Part shown: positions 16,373-24,139 of the stretch, one piece after another
Position numbering within the stretch: the stretch's first letter is position 1
Layout of the letters: each line of letters starts with the position of its first letter
Source: Candidatus Babeliales bacterium
GTDB taxonomy: Bacteria > Babelota > Babeliae > Babelales > RVW-14
NCBI GenBank assembly: GCA_019746485.1
Contig: JAIERW010000016.1
Span: 1-44,346, forward strand
Reading direction: 5' to 3'
DNA: 44,346 bases
Made by a program: the position numbers and the translations under genes
Notes under the pieces: model-generated
Seen by the model: the letters and a program-made list of their open reading frames with translations, nothing else
What the model was told of the DNA's origin: nothing
Database searches by the model: none

Positions 16373-17041
16373 TTAGGTGCTTCGGCGGATGCCAGCTATT
16401 TTGTTGTGTGGTCTGCGTGCTCTGCTTCTGCTTATGTTTTCTTCTTCAATACATTTTGTTTCTTTTTCTGCAAGAGTAACATTCTTTTGTTGGGTGCTTG
16501 CCTTTGTTTGTGGTGTTATCGTCCTAAACGTAATCTCAGTTTTTTGTTCAAGTTTGCCGTCGGTTCCTGTTATCCACTCTTTTTTTATGACGGGAATGTT
16601 CAGCGGTTCTGGTTCATGAAAAACGTGATTGTTGGCATGAGTGTTTTCTGCTTCTGTTGCAGGGGAGCGTTGGATAGTTGGTGCTGGCGCTTGGCTTGTA
16701 GAATCAACAAATGGCAGCATGAGTTTTGTTACGTATTCACGTTGCTCGTGCGTAAGCAAGGTGCTTTCAATCAAGCTGTGCAACAGTTTTTTAAAGGCGA
16801 TACGCTCTTGCTGCCCGTGCAGTGCAACTTCATGGAAAAGGCCCATTAAAAAACTTGCACACGTTTCCTGATCTTCTTTGCTCAGTGTTCGCTGGCCGGT
16901 TGTTTGAATGAGTTGGTTGAGTGTTTCTATTTTTTCAATAAAGTTGAGTTGCTGCAAGGCCGCGAATGTTTGCTCTGCTGATGCGTGTGCGCTTGCAAAG
17001 AGCCAACTAGCAGTTAATGCACAAAAAAAAATTTTCTTCAT
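16373..17041 (-). CDS. Exported helical protein of unknown function sharing a domain with 26948-28432
   Basis: The protein has a signal peptide (MKKIFFCALTASWLFASAHASA) and then one ~95-residue helical unit. That unit runs from FAALQQLNFIEKIETLNQLI through FLMGLFHEVALHG to STLLTHEQREYVTKLMLPF. The same pattern appears three times in the 26948-28432 product. The rest (~115-222) is low-complexity and polar, ending in a basic stretch (RSRARRPHNK). AGAGG lies before the start. It sits directly upstream of the MazG-like gene. I recognise no named family. Confidence 0.7.
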   Translation of the reverse strand: MKKIFFCALTASWLFASAHASAEQTFAALQQLNFIEKIETLNQLIQTTGQRTLSKEDQETCASFLMGLFHEVALHGQQERIAFKKLLHSLIESTLLTHEQREYVTKLMLPFVDSTSQAPAPTIQRSPATEAENTHANNHVFHEPEPLNIPVIKKEWITGTDGKLEQKTEITFRTITPQTKASTQQKNVTLAEKETKCIEEENISRSRARRPHNKIAGIRRST

Positions 17042-17056
17042 AAAAACACCTCTTAA

Positions 17057-17566
17057 TTATTTTGTATGTTCAGCAAGCCACTTTTCTTCTGCTTCACGTA
17101 AAAGTTTTGCAAGATCATGATAGCCCGACTTAGCAGCCATACGTGCAGGTGTTCGGCTCAAAACCCAAATGCCGTTTTTTGTGTAGTTAGCAGCCTTTAT
17201 AGTTGGGTTGGCTCCATGTTTAAGAAGCAACTCTACCTTTTCAGTATAACCTTTGCGCGCGGCTAGGTGAAGAGGAGTTTCGTTAAGGGTGTCTGTAGCA
17301 TTGACATTGGCTTTGGCTGTAATAAGTTTTTCCATGATTTCAAGGTCATCAAACCAGATGGCGGCATAGTGCATAGCGGTATTGCCGTTTTTATCAACAA
17401 CATTAACATTAATACCAGCTGCAATAAATTTTATCATGTATTCGGGATTAGCATTTGAGGCATACTCGAGGAACATTTCTTCTGCTTGCGACAGTGCTGC
17501 GGCTGGCGCTGTATTGTTGGTGAGTATGAGTGCAATAAAAGGTAAGTAGATAAGTTTTTTTACCAT
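17057..17566 (-). CDS. Exported ankyrin-repeat protein (cluster B)
   Basis: The protein has a signal peptide (residues 1-24, ending near APAAA) and four ankyrin repeats, of canonical type, at ~29-155: NPEYMIKFIAAGINVNVVDK, NTAMHYAAIWFDDLEIMEKL, ETPLHLAARKGYTEKVELLL and a degenerate unit PARMAAKSGYHDLAKLLREAE. It lacks the cysteine pairs of cluster A. The C-terminus is EKWLAEHTK. It is the last gene of the twelve-gene minus-strand cluster and lies 15 nt upstream of the 16373-17041 gene. Confidence 0.85.
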   Translation of the reverse strand: MVKKLIYLPFIALILTNNTAPAAALSQAEEMFLEYASNANPEYMIKFIAAGINVNVVDKNGNTAMHYAAIWFDDLEIMEKLITAKANVNATDTLNETPLHLAARKGYTEKVELLLKHGANPTIKAANYTKNGIWVLSRTPARMAAKSGYHDLAKLLREAEEKWLAEHTK

Positions 17567-17594
17567 GATACTTTTCCTCGTATTTTTTGAATTT

Positions 17595-18038
17595 TTAGTA
17601 TTCTGGTGTCAAAAGTCTCGTAAGTTTTTCATCCGAGCCATCATAATATTCTTGTGGAACACGCCCAAATTGGTCGGCGATTGTCATGTCTGCGCCGTTG
17701 TTTACCAGCTCTTCAACAATCTGGGTGGCGCCCATGCGTGCGGCCAGGTGTGCTGCGGTTCGTCCAAGTTCATCTTGTTCGTCAACATCGGCATGAGCTT
17801 CTTTTAGCAAGTAAGAAACAATTTCAGCGCGGCGGTGTGAAGCAGCGAATGATAATAAGCCAAGTCCTGTCGTGCGAGTTCCTGTGGTAATGAGTTTTTT
17901 GAGCCAAGGTAAATTACTTGTTTGTATTGCTGCAAAAATTAGCGGTGCTGTGGGGTTTTCTTCTGGAGCCTCTCCTGCTGGCTGAGCAGTGGTTGCAAGT
18001 GCGAGGGCAATAAAGAGCGCGCTTAATTTTTTTATCAT
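17595..18038 (-). CDS. Exported ankyrin-repeat protein (cluster B)
   Basis: The protein has a signal peptide (MIKKLSALFIALALATTAQPA) and about three ankyrin repeats (APLIFAAIQTSNLPWLKKLI, GLLSFAASHRRAEIVSYLL, RTAAHLAARMGATQIVEELV) plus a capping unit (NNGADMTIADQFGRVPQEY). The leader GAAAGTTAAT just before the start recurs at 19778 and 21926. A promoter-like TATAAT motif lies 41 nt upstream, at the end of the preceding gene. Confidence 0.85.
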   Translation of the reverse strand: MIKKLSALFIALALATTAQPAGEAPEENPTAPLIFAAIQTSNLPWLKKLITTGTRTTGLGLLSFAASHRRAEIVSYLLKEAHADVDEQDELGRTAAHLAARMGATQIVEELVNNGADMTIADQFGRVPQEYYDGSDEKLTRLLTPEY

Positions 18039-18078
18039 TATTAACTTTCGATTGCGTAACGGTTGTGGTTAGTAATTT

Positions 18079-18091
18079 ATTATACCATGCC
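18079..18091 (-). promoter_or_regulatory. Promoter-like element (extended -10) for the 17595-18038 gene
   Basis: The minus strand reads GGCATGGTATAAT, a perfect -10 with a conserved GGCATGG in front, 41 nt before the start codon. The same GSCATG-N-TACAMT arrangement occurs before four other cluster B genes. It overlaps the stop codon of the preceding gene. I saw no good -35. Confidence 0.45.
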
Positions 18092-18997
18092 AAAGTGGTT
18101 AGGTTCAGCAGATCTTAATACCAAATAATATAGCATCATTTTTTCAATATCTTGAAGATCATTTGCGTCGTCATAAATTTCTTCATGTGTTTGTACCCAT
18201 TCGAGCTCAGCTCTTTCCAAAATGTGAACCAGGGCGTAATGCCTAGCAAGGTCGCTAGGTTTTTTGCTTGCAAGGTTGCGTATGCGCGGGTTAGCACCAG
18301 CGGCAAGAAGCTCGCGCACGCAAGCAACATGGCCATTTATGGCTGCCAAGTGCAGAGGTGTGTTGCCAAGTGTGTTTTGTGCGTTAACACTTTCGCGATC
18401 AATGACTAGTTGCGCCATACTTGCAAGGCTGAGAAGATGAACGTTTGAGATAGCGCGGGTTGTTGGATGAAGGAGCGCATGTACGCATGTTGAATGCCCG
18501 TTGGCTGCTGCGTAATGAAGTGGCAGGTTGCCGTGGTCGTTTTTTTCACCAATTCTACATGTTGCGGCAATGAGCACGCGTAAGCAGGTTTTATAGCCTT
18601 TTATAGCTGCACACGGTAAAGCTTTTAAGATAGTGCTCATTGTGGTGGTAGGTGCCCAAACCATGAGTTGTACGCAGGCGACGTGACCAATCAGTGCGGC
18701 ATATTCAAGTGGTGTTTTCCCTTTTGCATCTTGAGCATTAACGTTGGCTCCTGCAGTAAGCAGCAGTTGTACGCATGTTGTATCGCCATGTGGTGTTGCT
18801 GCATGAAGCGGCGTAAAGCCCTGCTCATTTGTTGTGTTAATATTGGCACCAGCTGCAATAAGTTCTGTTACTCGCTGAATATTGCCATTTTTTGCTGCTA
18901 CAAGAAGTTGCAGGTTGTTTTTTGGCAATGCTGCTGGCTGGGCAGTGGTTGCAAGAGTACAGGCAACGGCAAATGAAATGATGATTTTTTTGTTCAT
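18080..18997 (-). CDS. Exported ankyrin-repeat protein, about seven repeats (cluster B)
   Basis: The protein has a signal peptide (residues 1-22, ending near AQPAA) and about seven ankyrin repeats at ~29-260. Units include GFTPLHAATPHGDTTCVQLL, KTPLEYAALIGHVACVQLM, NLPLHYAAANGHSTCVHALL and NTPLHLAAINGHVACVRELL. A non-ankyrin helical tail of ~40 residues follows (WVQTHEEIYDDANDLQDIEK). Most repeats have one Cys in the second helix, but not the paired cysteines of cluster A. A promoter-like TACACT element lies about 50 nt upstream. Confidence 0.88.
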   Translation of the reverse strand: MNKKIIISFAVACTLATTAQPAALPKNNLQLLVAAKNGNIQRVTELIAAGANINTTNEQGFTPLHAATPHGDTTCVQLLLTAGANVNAQDAKGKTPLEYAALIGHVACVQLMVWAPTTTMSTILKALPCAAIKGYKTCLRVLIAATCRIGEKNDHGNLPLHYAAANGHSTCVHALLHPTTRAISNVHLLSLASMAQLVIDRESVNAQNTLGNTPLHLAAINGHVACVRELLAAGANPRIRNLASKKPSDLARHYALVHILERAELEWVQTHEEIYDDANDLQDIEKMMLYYLVLRSAEPNHFGMV

Positions 18998-19046
18998 ACA
19001 GGTGCCTTACAAGTTTCTTATTTTTCAAAAACACTCTCTTGAGTGG

Positions 19047-19074
19047 AGTGTAGCATGCTAAAAATTTACGCAAA
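19047..19074 (-). promoter_or_regulatory. Promoter-like element for the 18080-18997 gene
   Basis: On the minus strand TTTGCG is followed after 16 nt by TACACT, with AGCATGC just before the -10. It lies about 50 nt from the start codon and matches the shared cluster B promoter pattern. Confidence 0.4.
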
Positions 19075-19091
19075 GAAAAAGGGGTGGCTAA

Positions 19092-19778
19092 TTACTGTTG
19101 AACACACCCTGGTGGCATGCTTCCCATAAAAACTGGTTCACTTTCGTCTTTAAATGGTGCTTCCTTGCCTTGCTCAATACGTGTAGCATGGATCTTTACT
19201 GCCTCTGCCAAAAAGCTGGTGGCTAGTTTGTTGTCTGCAAAATTGGCTACTATGCCTGGCGTGTGCCAAAATACATTGTGTGCTTCCAGGTTGATGGGAT
19301 TGAATGTGTACTGGTCGCTTGTGGTTTCAGGCTGGGAAAAAATTTGATAAATCAGCACCTTGAGGATATTGATTTGTGTTGCTTGACCTTCTGACGTCTT
19401 TGGCCTGCCTAACACTGCCAAGTGGAGTGGGGTGTTGGCAATATTGTCGCGCGCGTTGAGATTTGCTCCGTGGGCAACCAATAGTTTAACGCATTCAAAA
19501 TGTTGTAGTCGTGCGGCTTCATGCAAAGGTGTGCGGAGCTCAAAGCCACGTGTTTCAATGTTAGCACCGTGAGCCAGAAGAAGTTTCAGTTGCTCTGGGC
19601 GGTTTTGATATATTGCGTGGTAGATATCATTGCCGCTGTGATTGGTTGATGATGAACTGGTTGGTTGGGAAGATGACGAAGAAGATGATGATTGTTGATG
19701 TGTTGACGATGAACAAGCAGGCATTGCATTATTTGTCAGTGTGAGGGCAACAAAAAGAATGCTTAATTTTTTTATCAT
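19092..19778 (-). CDS. Exported ankyrin-repeat protein with Ser/Gln-rich N-terminal linker (cluster B)
   Basis: Starting at ATG 19778 gives the family signal peptide (MIKKLSILFVALTLTNNAMPA); an upstream in-frame ATG at 19799 would add seven unlikely residues. A Ser/Gln/Thr-rich linker follows, with runs of up to eight serines. Then come about three ankyrin repeats (YHAIYQNRPEQLKLLLAHGA, RTPLHEAARLQHFECVKLLV, NTPLHLAVLGRPKTSEGQA) and a degenerate fourth. The C-terminus is CVQQ, a Cys at position -4 but without an aliphatic a2 residue. The conserved GAAAGTTAATC leader precedes the start. Confidence 0.82.
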   Translation of the reverse strand: MIKKLSILFVALTLTNNAMPACSSSTHQQSSSSSSSSQPTSSSSTNHSGNDIYHAIYQNRPEQLKLLLAHGANIETRGFELRTPLHEAARLQHFECVKLLVAHGANLNARDNIANTPLHLAVLGRPKTSEGQATQINILKVLIYQIFSQPETTSDQYTFNPINLEAHNVFWHTPGIVANFADNKLATSFLAEAVKIHATRIEQGKEAPFKDESEPVFMGSMPPGCVQQ

Positions 19779-19813
19779 GATTAACTTTCGGTGTCTCAAG
19801 AGTTAGTTATAAT

Positions 19814-19850
19814 AAAAAAACTCCCTGTTTTTTACTCAGGGAGTTTTTTT
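19814..19850 (-). terminator. Rho-independent terminator of the 19863-20651 gene
   Basis: A perfect 14-bp stem (AAAAAAACTCCCTG / CAGGGAGTTTTTTT) with a 9-nt loop lies 13 nt after the stop codon. The A-run on the left arm reads as the U-tract on the minus strand. Confidence 0.88.
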
Positions 19851-19862
19851 AATTTTGATAGA

Positions 19863-20651
19863 CTATTGTTTGCTTGCCATCATAGCAGGTGTTTTGCCAT
19901 CAGCATTGACTGCTTCAGGGTTTGCTCCTGCTTCAATAAGCTCTTGTGCGCATTCAGCATTGCCGCGCAACATGGCAAGATGAAGAGGCGTATTTTGTTT
20001 GTTGTCGACCGCATTAACATCTGCGCCAGCTTGAATGAGTGTTGTTATGCAGCGTTGGCTATTATTAAAAGCTGCATTGTGGAGTGCGGTTCTGCCAAAA
20101 CCATTTTTGTGCTCAAGCGCTGCTCCACGCGTTAAAAGTGCTTCAACGCATGCATACTGCCCCATCCATGCCGCATGGTGAAGAGAGGTATTGCCCTGGT
20201 CGTCTTCAGCCATAACTATAGCGCTTCTGGTAATAAGCCTTTCCAGGATCAAAACAAGCCCGGATTCTGCTGCGTAGTGCAGAGGAGTTTTGCCTGTGTT
20301 GTCTCTGGTTTCAAGACTGATTTCGTAGTTCAATAATGCTTCAATGTAGGCATTACGTCTTTTTTCGATTGCATAGTGCAAAGGTGCTTTGCCGTCAGAA
20401 TTTTGAGCACCTGGTTCTGCACCCTCGCGGATGAGTTGGCTAATTTTTGTTACTGCAAATCCATGTTGAATGGCACTAAAAAGTTCTTCTGTTTTTTCTT
20501 GTTTTTTCTTGTCTGTTGGCCATCTTCTGGTTCGCTCACAAGAATGTAAACTACCGTCGCCCAGTATTCTTTCTTGTTGAGAACTTGCTGCGGGGGTTAG
20601 TGTGGTTCCAGACGTTGCAAGAAGTATGAAAACGCTTAATTTTTTGATCAT
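19863..20651 (-). CDS. Exported ankyrin-repeat protein, about seven repeats (cluster B)
   Basis: The protein has a signal peptide (residues 1-22) and a polar segment (~23-50), then seven near-continuous ankyrin repeats to the C-terminus. Units include KAPLHYAIEKRRNAYIEALL, KTPLHYAAESGLVLILERLI, NTSLHHAAWMGQYACVEALL, RTALHNAAFNNSQRCITTLI and NTPLHLAMLRGNAECAQELI. AGGAG precedes the start. It has its own promoter-like element and a strong terminator, so it looks like a single-gene unit. Confidence 0.88.
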   Translation of the reverse strand: MIKKLSVFILLATSGTTLTPAASSQQERILGDGSLHSCERTRRWPTDKKKQEKTEELFSAIQHGFAVTKISQLIREGAEPGAQNSDGKAPLHYAIEKRRNAYIEALLNYEISLETRDNTGKTPLHYAAESGLVLILERLITRSAIVMAEDDQGNTSLHHAAWMGQYACVEALLTRGAALEHKNGFGRTALHNAAFNNSQRCITTLIQAGADVNAVDNKQNTPLHLAMLRGNAECAQELIEAGANPEAVNADGKTPAMMASKQ

Positions 20652-20717
20652 GAAAATTCTCCTGTTGTTGGTTATTGAGAACTAAAAAAACAATTTTTTA
20701 GTGACATTTAGTGACAC

Positions 20718-20745
20718 ATTGTACCATGGCAAAAAAATATGCAAA
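20718..20745 (-). promoter_or_regulatory. Promoter-like element for the 19863-20651 gene
   Basis: The minus strand reads TTTGCA, 16 nt, then TACAAT, with GCCATGG directly before the -10. It is 67 nt upstream of the start codon. This is the best -35/-10 pair of the shared GSCATG group. Confidence 0.5.
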
Positions 20746-20765
20746 GAAAAAAGAACAAGCAGAAT

Positions 20766-21155
20766 TTATTGTGCGTGCCCTTCTTCCCAAGCTTCTTCTG
20801 CCGCAAGCAAGCGGCGCATGAGTGTGCGGTGTCGGTAGATGCCTGCAACGGTAGCGGCATCACAGCCATGACTGTTTTTAAGGCATGGGTTGGCGCTTGC
20901 TGCAATAAGTTTTGCTACAAAATCAGAATGACCGTGCCGAGCGGCCCAGTGCAAGGCGGTCCAGCCTAAAAAGTCTGCTTTATCAAGTGAAACGCCTGCT
21001 GCAACAAATTCTTCAATAACACTTGGATTATTATTGATTGCGGCATGATGAAGTGGAGTAAGGCCGTCATGGTCGGTGCTATCAAGAGTGAGGGTTTCAG
21101 CCGTGTTTGCAAGTGCCAGAAAAAGAAAAAGTGAACCTATAATTCTTTTGATCAT
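20766..21155 (-). CDS. Small exported ankyrin-repeat protein (cluster B)
   Basis: This 129-residue protein has a signal peptide (MIKRIIGSLFLFLALANTAE) and three ankyrin repeats: LTPLHHAAINNNPSVIEEFV, WTALHWAARHGHSDFVAKLI and a shortened capping unit (SANPCLKNSHGCDAATVAGI). GGAGAG precedes the start. A promoter-like element lies 56 nt upstream. Confidence 0.85.
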   Translation of the reverse strand: MIKRIIGSLFLFLALANTAETLTLDSTDHDGLTPLHHAAINNNPSVIEEFVAAGVSLDKADFLGWTALHWAARHGHSDFVAKLIAASANPCLKNSHGCDAATVAGIYRHRTLMRRLLAAEEAWEEGHAQ

Positions 21156-21210
21156 GATACTCTCCGTTACGTAAGACTTTTTATTTTTTCAAAAATACTC
21201 TCTCGTGCGG

Positions 21211-21238
21211 AGTGTATCATGCCAAAAAATTATGCACA
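21211..21238 (-). promoter_or_regulatory. Promoter-like element for the 20766-21155 gene
   Basis: On the minus strand TGTGCA, 16 nt, then TACACT, with GGCATGA just before the -10. It is 56 nt before the start. The surrounding sequence is similar to that at 19026-19080, including the downstream TCTCTC...GAGAG-like segment. Confidence 0.4.
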
Positions 21239-21248
21239 GAAAAAAAAC

Positions 21249-21926
21249 TTAGCTCAAAGCTTTAATAACGATCTTGTGCCTGTGCCACATGGCAATATCT
21301 AAAGCAGTTTTACCGTTATAGTCGGCAAGCTCTGGGTTGGCTTTGGCCGTAAGAAGTTTTTGTACGGACTCAGTACCGTCTTTGCGAGCGGCTGCAAAAT
21401 GAAGTGGTGTTTGCTTCAAATGAGTTAAAGCGTTTGGGTTGGACCTATTTTTGAGCAATAATTCTACGCATTCAGTTCGACCGCGCAAGGCAGCCCAATG
21501 CAGTGGAGTTTTGCCGTAGTTGTCTACTGCCTCAATGGTAACATTACGATCAAGAAATAATTGCATTATTTTTGTATTGGCAGCGCAGTGGAGTGGTGTT
21601 AAGCCTTCTCTATTGCGCGCTTCTGGGTTAGCGCCAGCAGTTAAAAGGAGGAGTACCATTTCAGTATGGCCATTTTCTGCTGCCACATGCAGCGCATTGT
21701 CTCCGAACTTGCCCAGCATATCAATGCTCATGTCGTTTTTTTGGAGAAATTGAATATAGCTTTGAACGTATGTGCTTTCATTATATTTTGTTGCTTCAAG
21801 TAAGAGAGATAGTGCTTCGTCTTGGTTGAGCGATAGTGGTCTATTTTGTGGTGTTGTGGCTGCAGGTAGTGCGGTGTTTACCAGGGTAAGGCCAATAAAA
21901 AGCAAAAATAAAAATTTTTTAATCAT
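21249..21926 (-). CDS. Exported ankyrin-repeat protein, five to six repeats (cluster B)
   Basis: The protein has a signal peptide (MIKKFLFLLFIGLTLVNTALPA) and a leading helical segment (~35-70). Ankyrin repeats follow: DNALHVAAENGHTEMVLLLL, LTPLHCAANTKIMQLFLDRN, KTPLHWAALRGRTECVELLL, QTPLHFAAARKDGTESVQKL and a final KTALDIAMWHRHKIVIKAL. The conserved GAAAGTTAATC leader precedes the start. It lies 37 nt after the stop of the 468-residue ankyrin gene and may be co-transcribed with it. Confidence 0.87.
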   Translation of the reverse strand: MIKKFLFLLFIGLTLVNTALPAATTPQNRPLSLNQDEALSLLLEATKYNESTYVQSYIQFLQKNDMSIDMLGKFGDNALHVAAENGHTEMVLLLLTAGANPEARNREGLTPLHCAANTKIMQLFLDRNVTIEAVDNYGKTPLHWAALRGRTECVELLLKNRSNPNALTHLKQTPLHFAAARKDGTESVQKLLTAKANPELADYNGKTALDIAMWHRHKIVIKALS

Positions 21927-21963
21927 GATTAACTTTCTGTTGTTTAATCGTTTTATTTTTAAT

Positions 21964-23370
21964 TTACGAAATTAGGCACATTGGATGGTTGACCGGTTGG
22001 TATGTGTTGCCAGCGTGGTCTTTGATAGTTTTGTTTGCACCTGCTTTCAGGAGCGTTTGTGTTGGTTTCCACCAGCCAACTTTGCTTGCTAGCAGCAATG
22101 CTGTTTCGCCTGCTTTATTTTGTGCATTGATGTTGATTTTTTTATAGGGATCTCGTGGCTTTGGGTTGAATATATCGTTCACCGAAAAATCTGGCCAGAG
22201 AAGGTAGGCGACCATGTTATCAACTTTTGCTTCAAGCGACAAGCCAGCAGTGGTATGGTTTTCATTACTTGTATCTAGCCCTTCTTTTGCTTGAACTGCA
22301 TAATGAAGCCCGTTGTTGCCGTTGCAGTCGACTGCGTTAATGTTTGCGCCATGGTCCATTAAAAGTTGAGCGCACTCAAGATTAAGTCTTTTTGCTGCTA
22401 AGTGCAGTGGTGTTTGCCCCAGATCGTTGGGTGTGTTAATGAGCTTTTTGCGTACTTCTGGGTCGGTTATAGAAACAAGAATGGTGTATACGCCTTCCCA
22501 GGTTTCTTTTTGGTTTTGTTTTACGCTCAAAATGTCGAGAATGCTTGTCATGGCAAGAGCGATGTGAAGTATTGTGTTGCCGCCTGGAACTATTTCAAAA
22601 ACATTGGCACCAGCTTGAAGAAGAAGTTGGGCGCAGTGGGCACGTTTTTGGGTCAAAGCAATCATGAGTGGTGTAAAGCTGTGAACTTTGAAAACATCAC
22701 CAACATCGAAAAATTTTTTGTTAGGGTTGGCGCCATTTCTGAGTAACAATTCAACATGATCTATGCGACCAGCTCCTGCTGCTTGATGAAGCGGTGGCAA
22801 AAGATAACCACTGTCAAAGTTAATATCAGCACCAGCGTCAATAAGTTCTTGTAGTTCTTGGCATGATGCTTTGTCAATTGCCATTTGTAGTTCGCGACTG
22901 AGCTGTTCTATTCTTTTTTCTTCAGTGGCATCGTCTTGGCTGATTTGCGTGTGTTCCAGCATTAATCCAACCAATTCAATGTCTGCATCGTAATCATAAC
23001 TTGAATTGTCTGATGCAGTATTACCTCTGAGTGTTCGGTAGTACAGAGCTTGGTTGTATGCGTTGTATGGTTCACTGACTGGGTGTGGGTTTTGTTTAAC
23101 CCGCTGGGCAGCTTCTTCCGGTGTTTCTTTTGGATGGTGTTCAAGAACAAGGCCAGCAATTTCAAACCGATCAATCTTTGGTTGATAAGCTTTGCGAGCT
23201 TTGTGCTGTGCCAAGTAGTAATCTACTTTTTTCTGCGCTTCTTTTGGTGTGTCCCAGTATCTTTCTGGCATTTCATCATCAACACATTGCTGCGTTGGTA
23301 ATGCAGCAGGCAGTGGGGCGTTGGTGAGTGCAAGATTTAGTAAAAAGAAACTAAAGAATTTTTTATTCAT
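21964..23370 (-). CDS. Large exported ankyrin-repeat protein ending in CLIS (CaaX box)
   Basis: This 468-residue protein has a signal peptide (residues 1-23) and a ~140-residue N-terminal region without clear repeats. About seven ankyrin repeats follow, including LPPLHQAAGAGRIDHVELLL, FTPLMIALTQKRAHCAQLLL, QTPLHLAAKRLNLECAQLLM, NNGLHYAVQAKEGLD and ETALLLASKVGWWKPTQTLL. The last four residues are C-L-I-S, a textbook farnesylation-type CaaX box with Ser at X; the codons TGC CTA ATT TCG precede the stop. There is no lysine-rich stretch before it. AGGAG precedes the start. Confidence 0.88.
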   Translation of the reverse strand: MNKKFFSFFLLNLALTNAPLPAALPTQQCVDDEMPERYWDTPKEAQKKVDYYLAQHKARKAYQPKIDRFEIAGLVLEHHPKETPEEAAQRVKQNPHPVSEPYNAYNQALYYRTLRGNTASDNSSYDYDADIELVGLMLEHTQISQDDATEEKRIEQLSRELQMAIDKASCQELQELIDAGADINFDSGYLLPPLHQAAGAGRIDHVELLLRNGANPNKKFFDVGDVFKVHSFTPLMIALTQKRAHCAQLLLQAGANVFEIVPGGNTILHIALAMTSILDILSVKQNQKETWEGVYTILVSITDPEVRKKLINTPNDLGQTPLHLAAKRLNLECAQLLMDHGANINAVDCNGNNGLHYAVQAKEGLDTSNENHTTAGLSLEAKVDNMVAYLLWPDFSVNDIFNPKPRDPYKKININAQNKAGETALLLASKVGWWKPTQTLLKAGANKTIKDHAGNTYQPVNHPMCLIS

Positions 23371-23427
23371 AACTAACTCCTGTTGTTTGCTATTTTAGAT
23401 TTTTAGAAAACAATTTTTTGATGACAC

Positions 23428-23455
23428 ATTGTACCATGGCAAAAAATTATTAAAA
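23428..23455 (-). promoter_or_regulatory. Promoter-like element for the 21964-23370 gene
   Basis: The minus strand reads GCCATGGTACAAT, with -10 TACAAT, 58 nt upstream of the start. It is nearly identical over ~20 nt to the element at 20718. The -35 (TTTTAA) is weak. Confidence 0.42.
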
Positions 23456-23474
23456 CAAAAAATAACTGGTAGTG

Positions 23475-23933
23475 TTAATGTTCGCTAGGTTCAGCTTTGA
23501 GTAAGAGATCAATAATTACTTGAAATTCTCTTTCCCGCGCAATGTCGAGGGGCGTTTGACTGTATTCGTTTACCGCCTCTGGATTAGCACCGGCAGTAAG
23601 AAGTAGTTCTGTGCATTTTTGGCTACCGCTCCACGCAGCTTTGTGAAGAGGTGTTTCTAGAGTCCAATCGCGAGCATGAATATTGGCAGTGCCAATGAGT
23701 GCTTTTACGCAACGCCAGTGGCCGTTTTGAGCGGCCCAATGCAAGGCCGTTAAGCCTGTTACGTCGGCTTCATTCACCGGAATCTGAGCCCTAATGAGCT
23801 GCTGCAATCTAAAAAATTGTCCAAACCTTGCTACCTCGCGCAGTTCATAAGCGCTGGCGGCCAAATGGGTAGCGGTCGTATTGCTGGCAAGTGCAAGAGC
23901 TGCACATAACGAGCGGGCAAATTTTTTGTTCAT
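23475..23933 (-). CDS. Exported ankyrin-repeat protein (cluster B)
   Basis: Using ATG 23933 gives a signal peptide (MNKKFARSLCAALALASNTTA) with GGAG 9 nt upstream; in-frame ATGs at 23948 and 23942 surround that Shine-Dalgarno sequence. About four ankyrin repeats follow (AYELREVARFGQFFRLQQLI, LTALHWAAQNGHWRCVKALI, ETPLHKAAWSGSQKCTELLL, QTPLDIAREREFQVIIDLLL). The C-terminus is KAEPSEH. A diverged copy of the GGCATA promoter motif occurs near 23983-23997. Confidence 0.85.
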   Translation of the reverse strand: MNKKFARSLCAALALASNTTATHLAASAYELREVARFGQFFRLQQLIRAQIPVNEADVTGLTALHWAAQNGHWRCVKALIGTANIHARDWTLETPLHKAAWSGSQKCTELLLTAGANPEAVNEYSQTPLDIAREREFQVIIDLLLKAEPSEH

Positions 23934-24045
23934 GATCAACATCTCCATTTTACAAGTTTTTCGATAGTAAAAAAATTTTTTTTAGTATGCCAAAAAACAG
24001 TTGTATAAGAAAAGAGAAGGGTAAAAAATGTCTGGCAAATAAAAA

Positions 24046-24076
24046 AAGACTGAGCTTTCTATAAAAGCTCAGTCTT
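24046..24076 (-). terminator. Rho-independent terminator after the CaaX-ankyrin triplet
   Basis: A 13-bp perfect stem (AAGACTGAGCTTT / AAAGCTCAGTCTT) with a 5-nt loop is followed on the minus strand by a U-run. It closes the three-gene run 24140-26715. Confidence 0.88.
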
Positions 24077-24139
24077 CAAAAAATTAACTATAGTTTTAGC
24101 TATTTATCAGCTTTGCAAAATTCAGGATATTTATATTTT

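Noticed and set aside
19092-19778. C-terminal CVQQ as another CaaX box
   Set aside because: Cys is at -4 and Gln is allowed at X, but Gln at a2 is unfavourable for prenyl transferases, so I did not count it.
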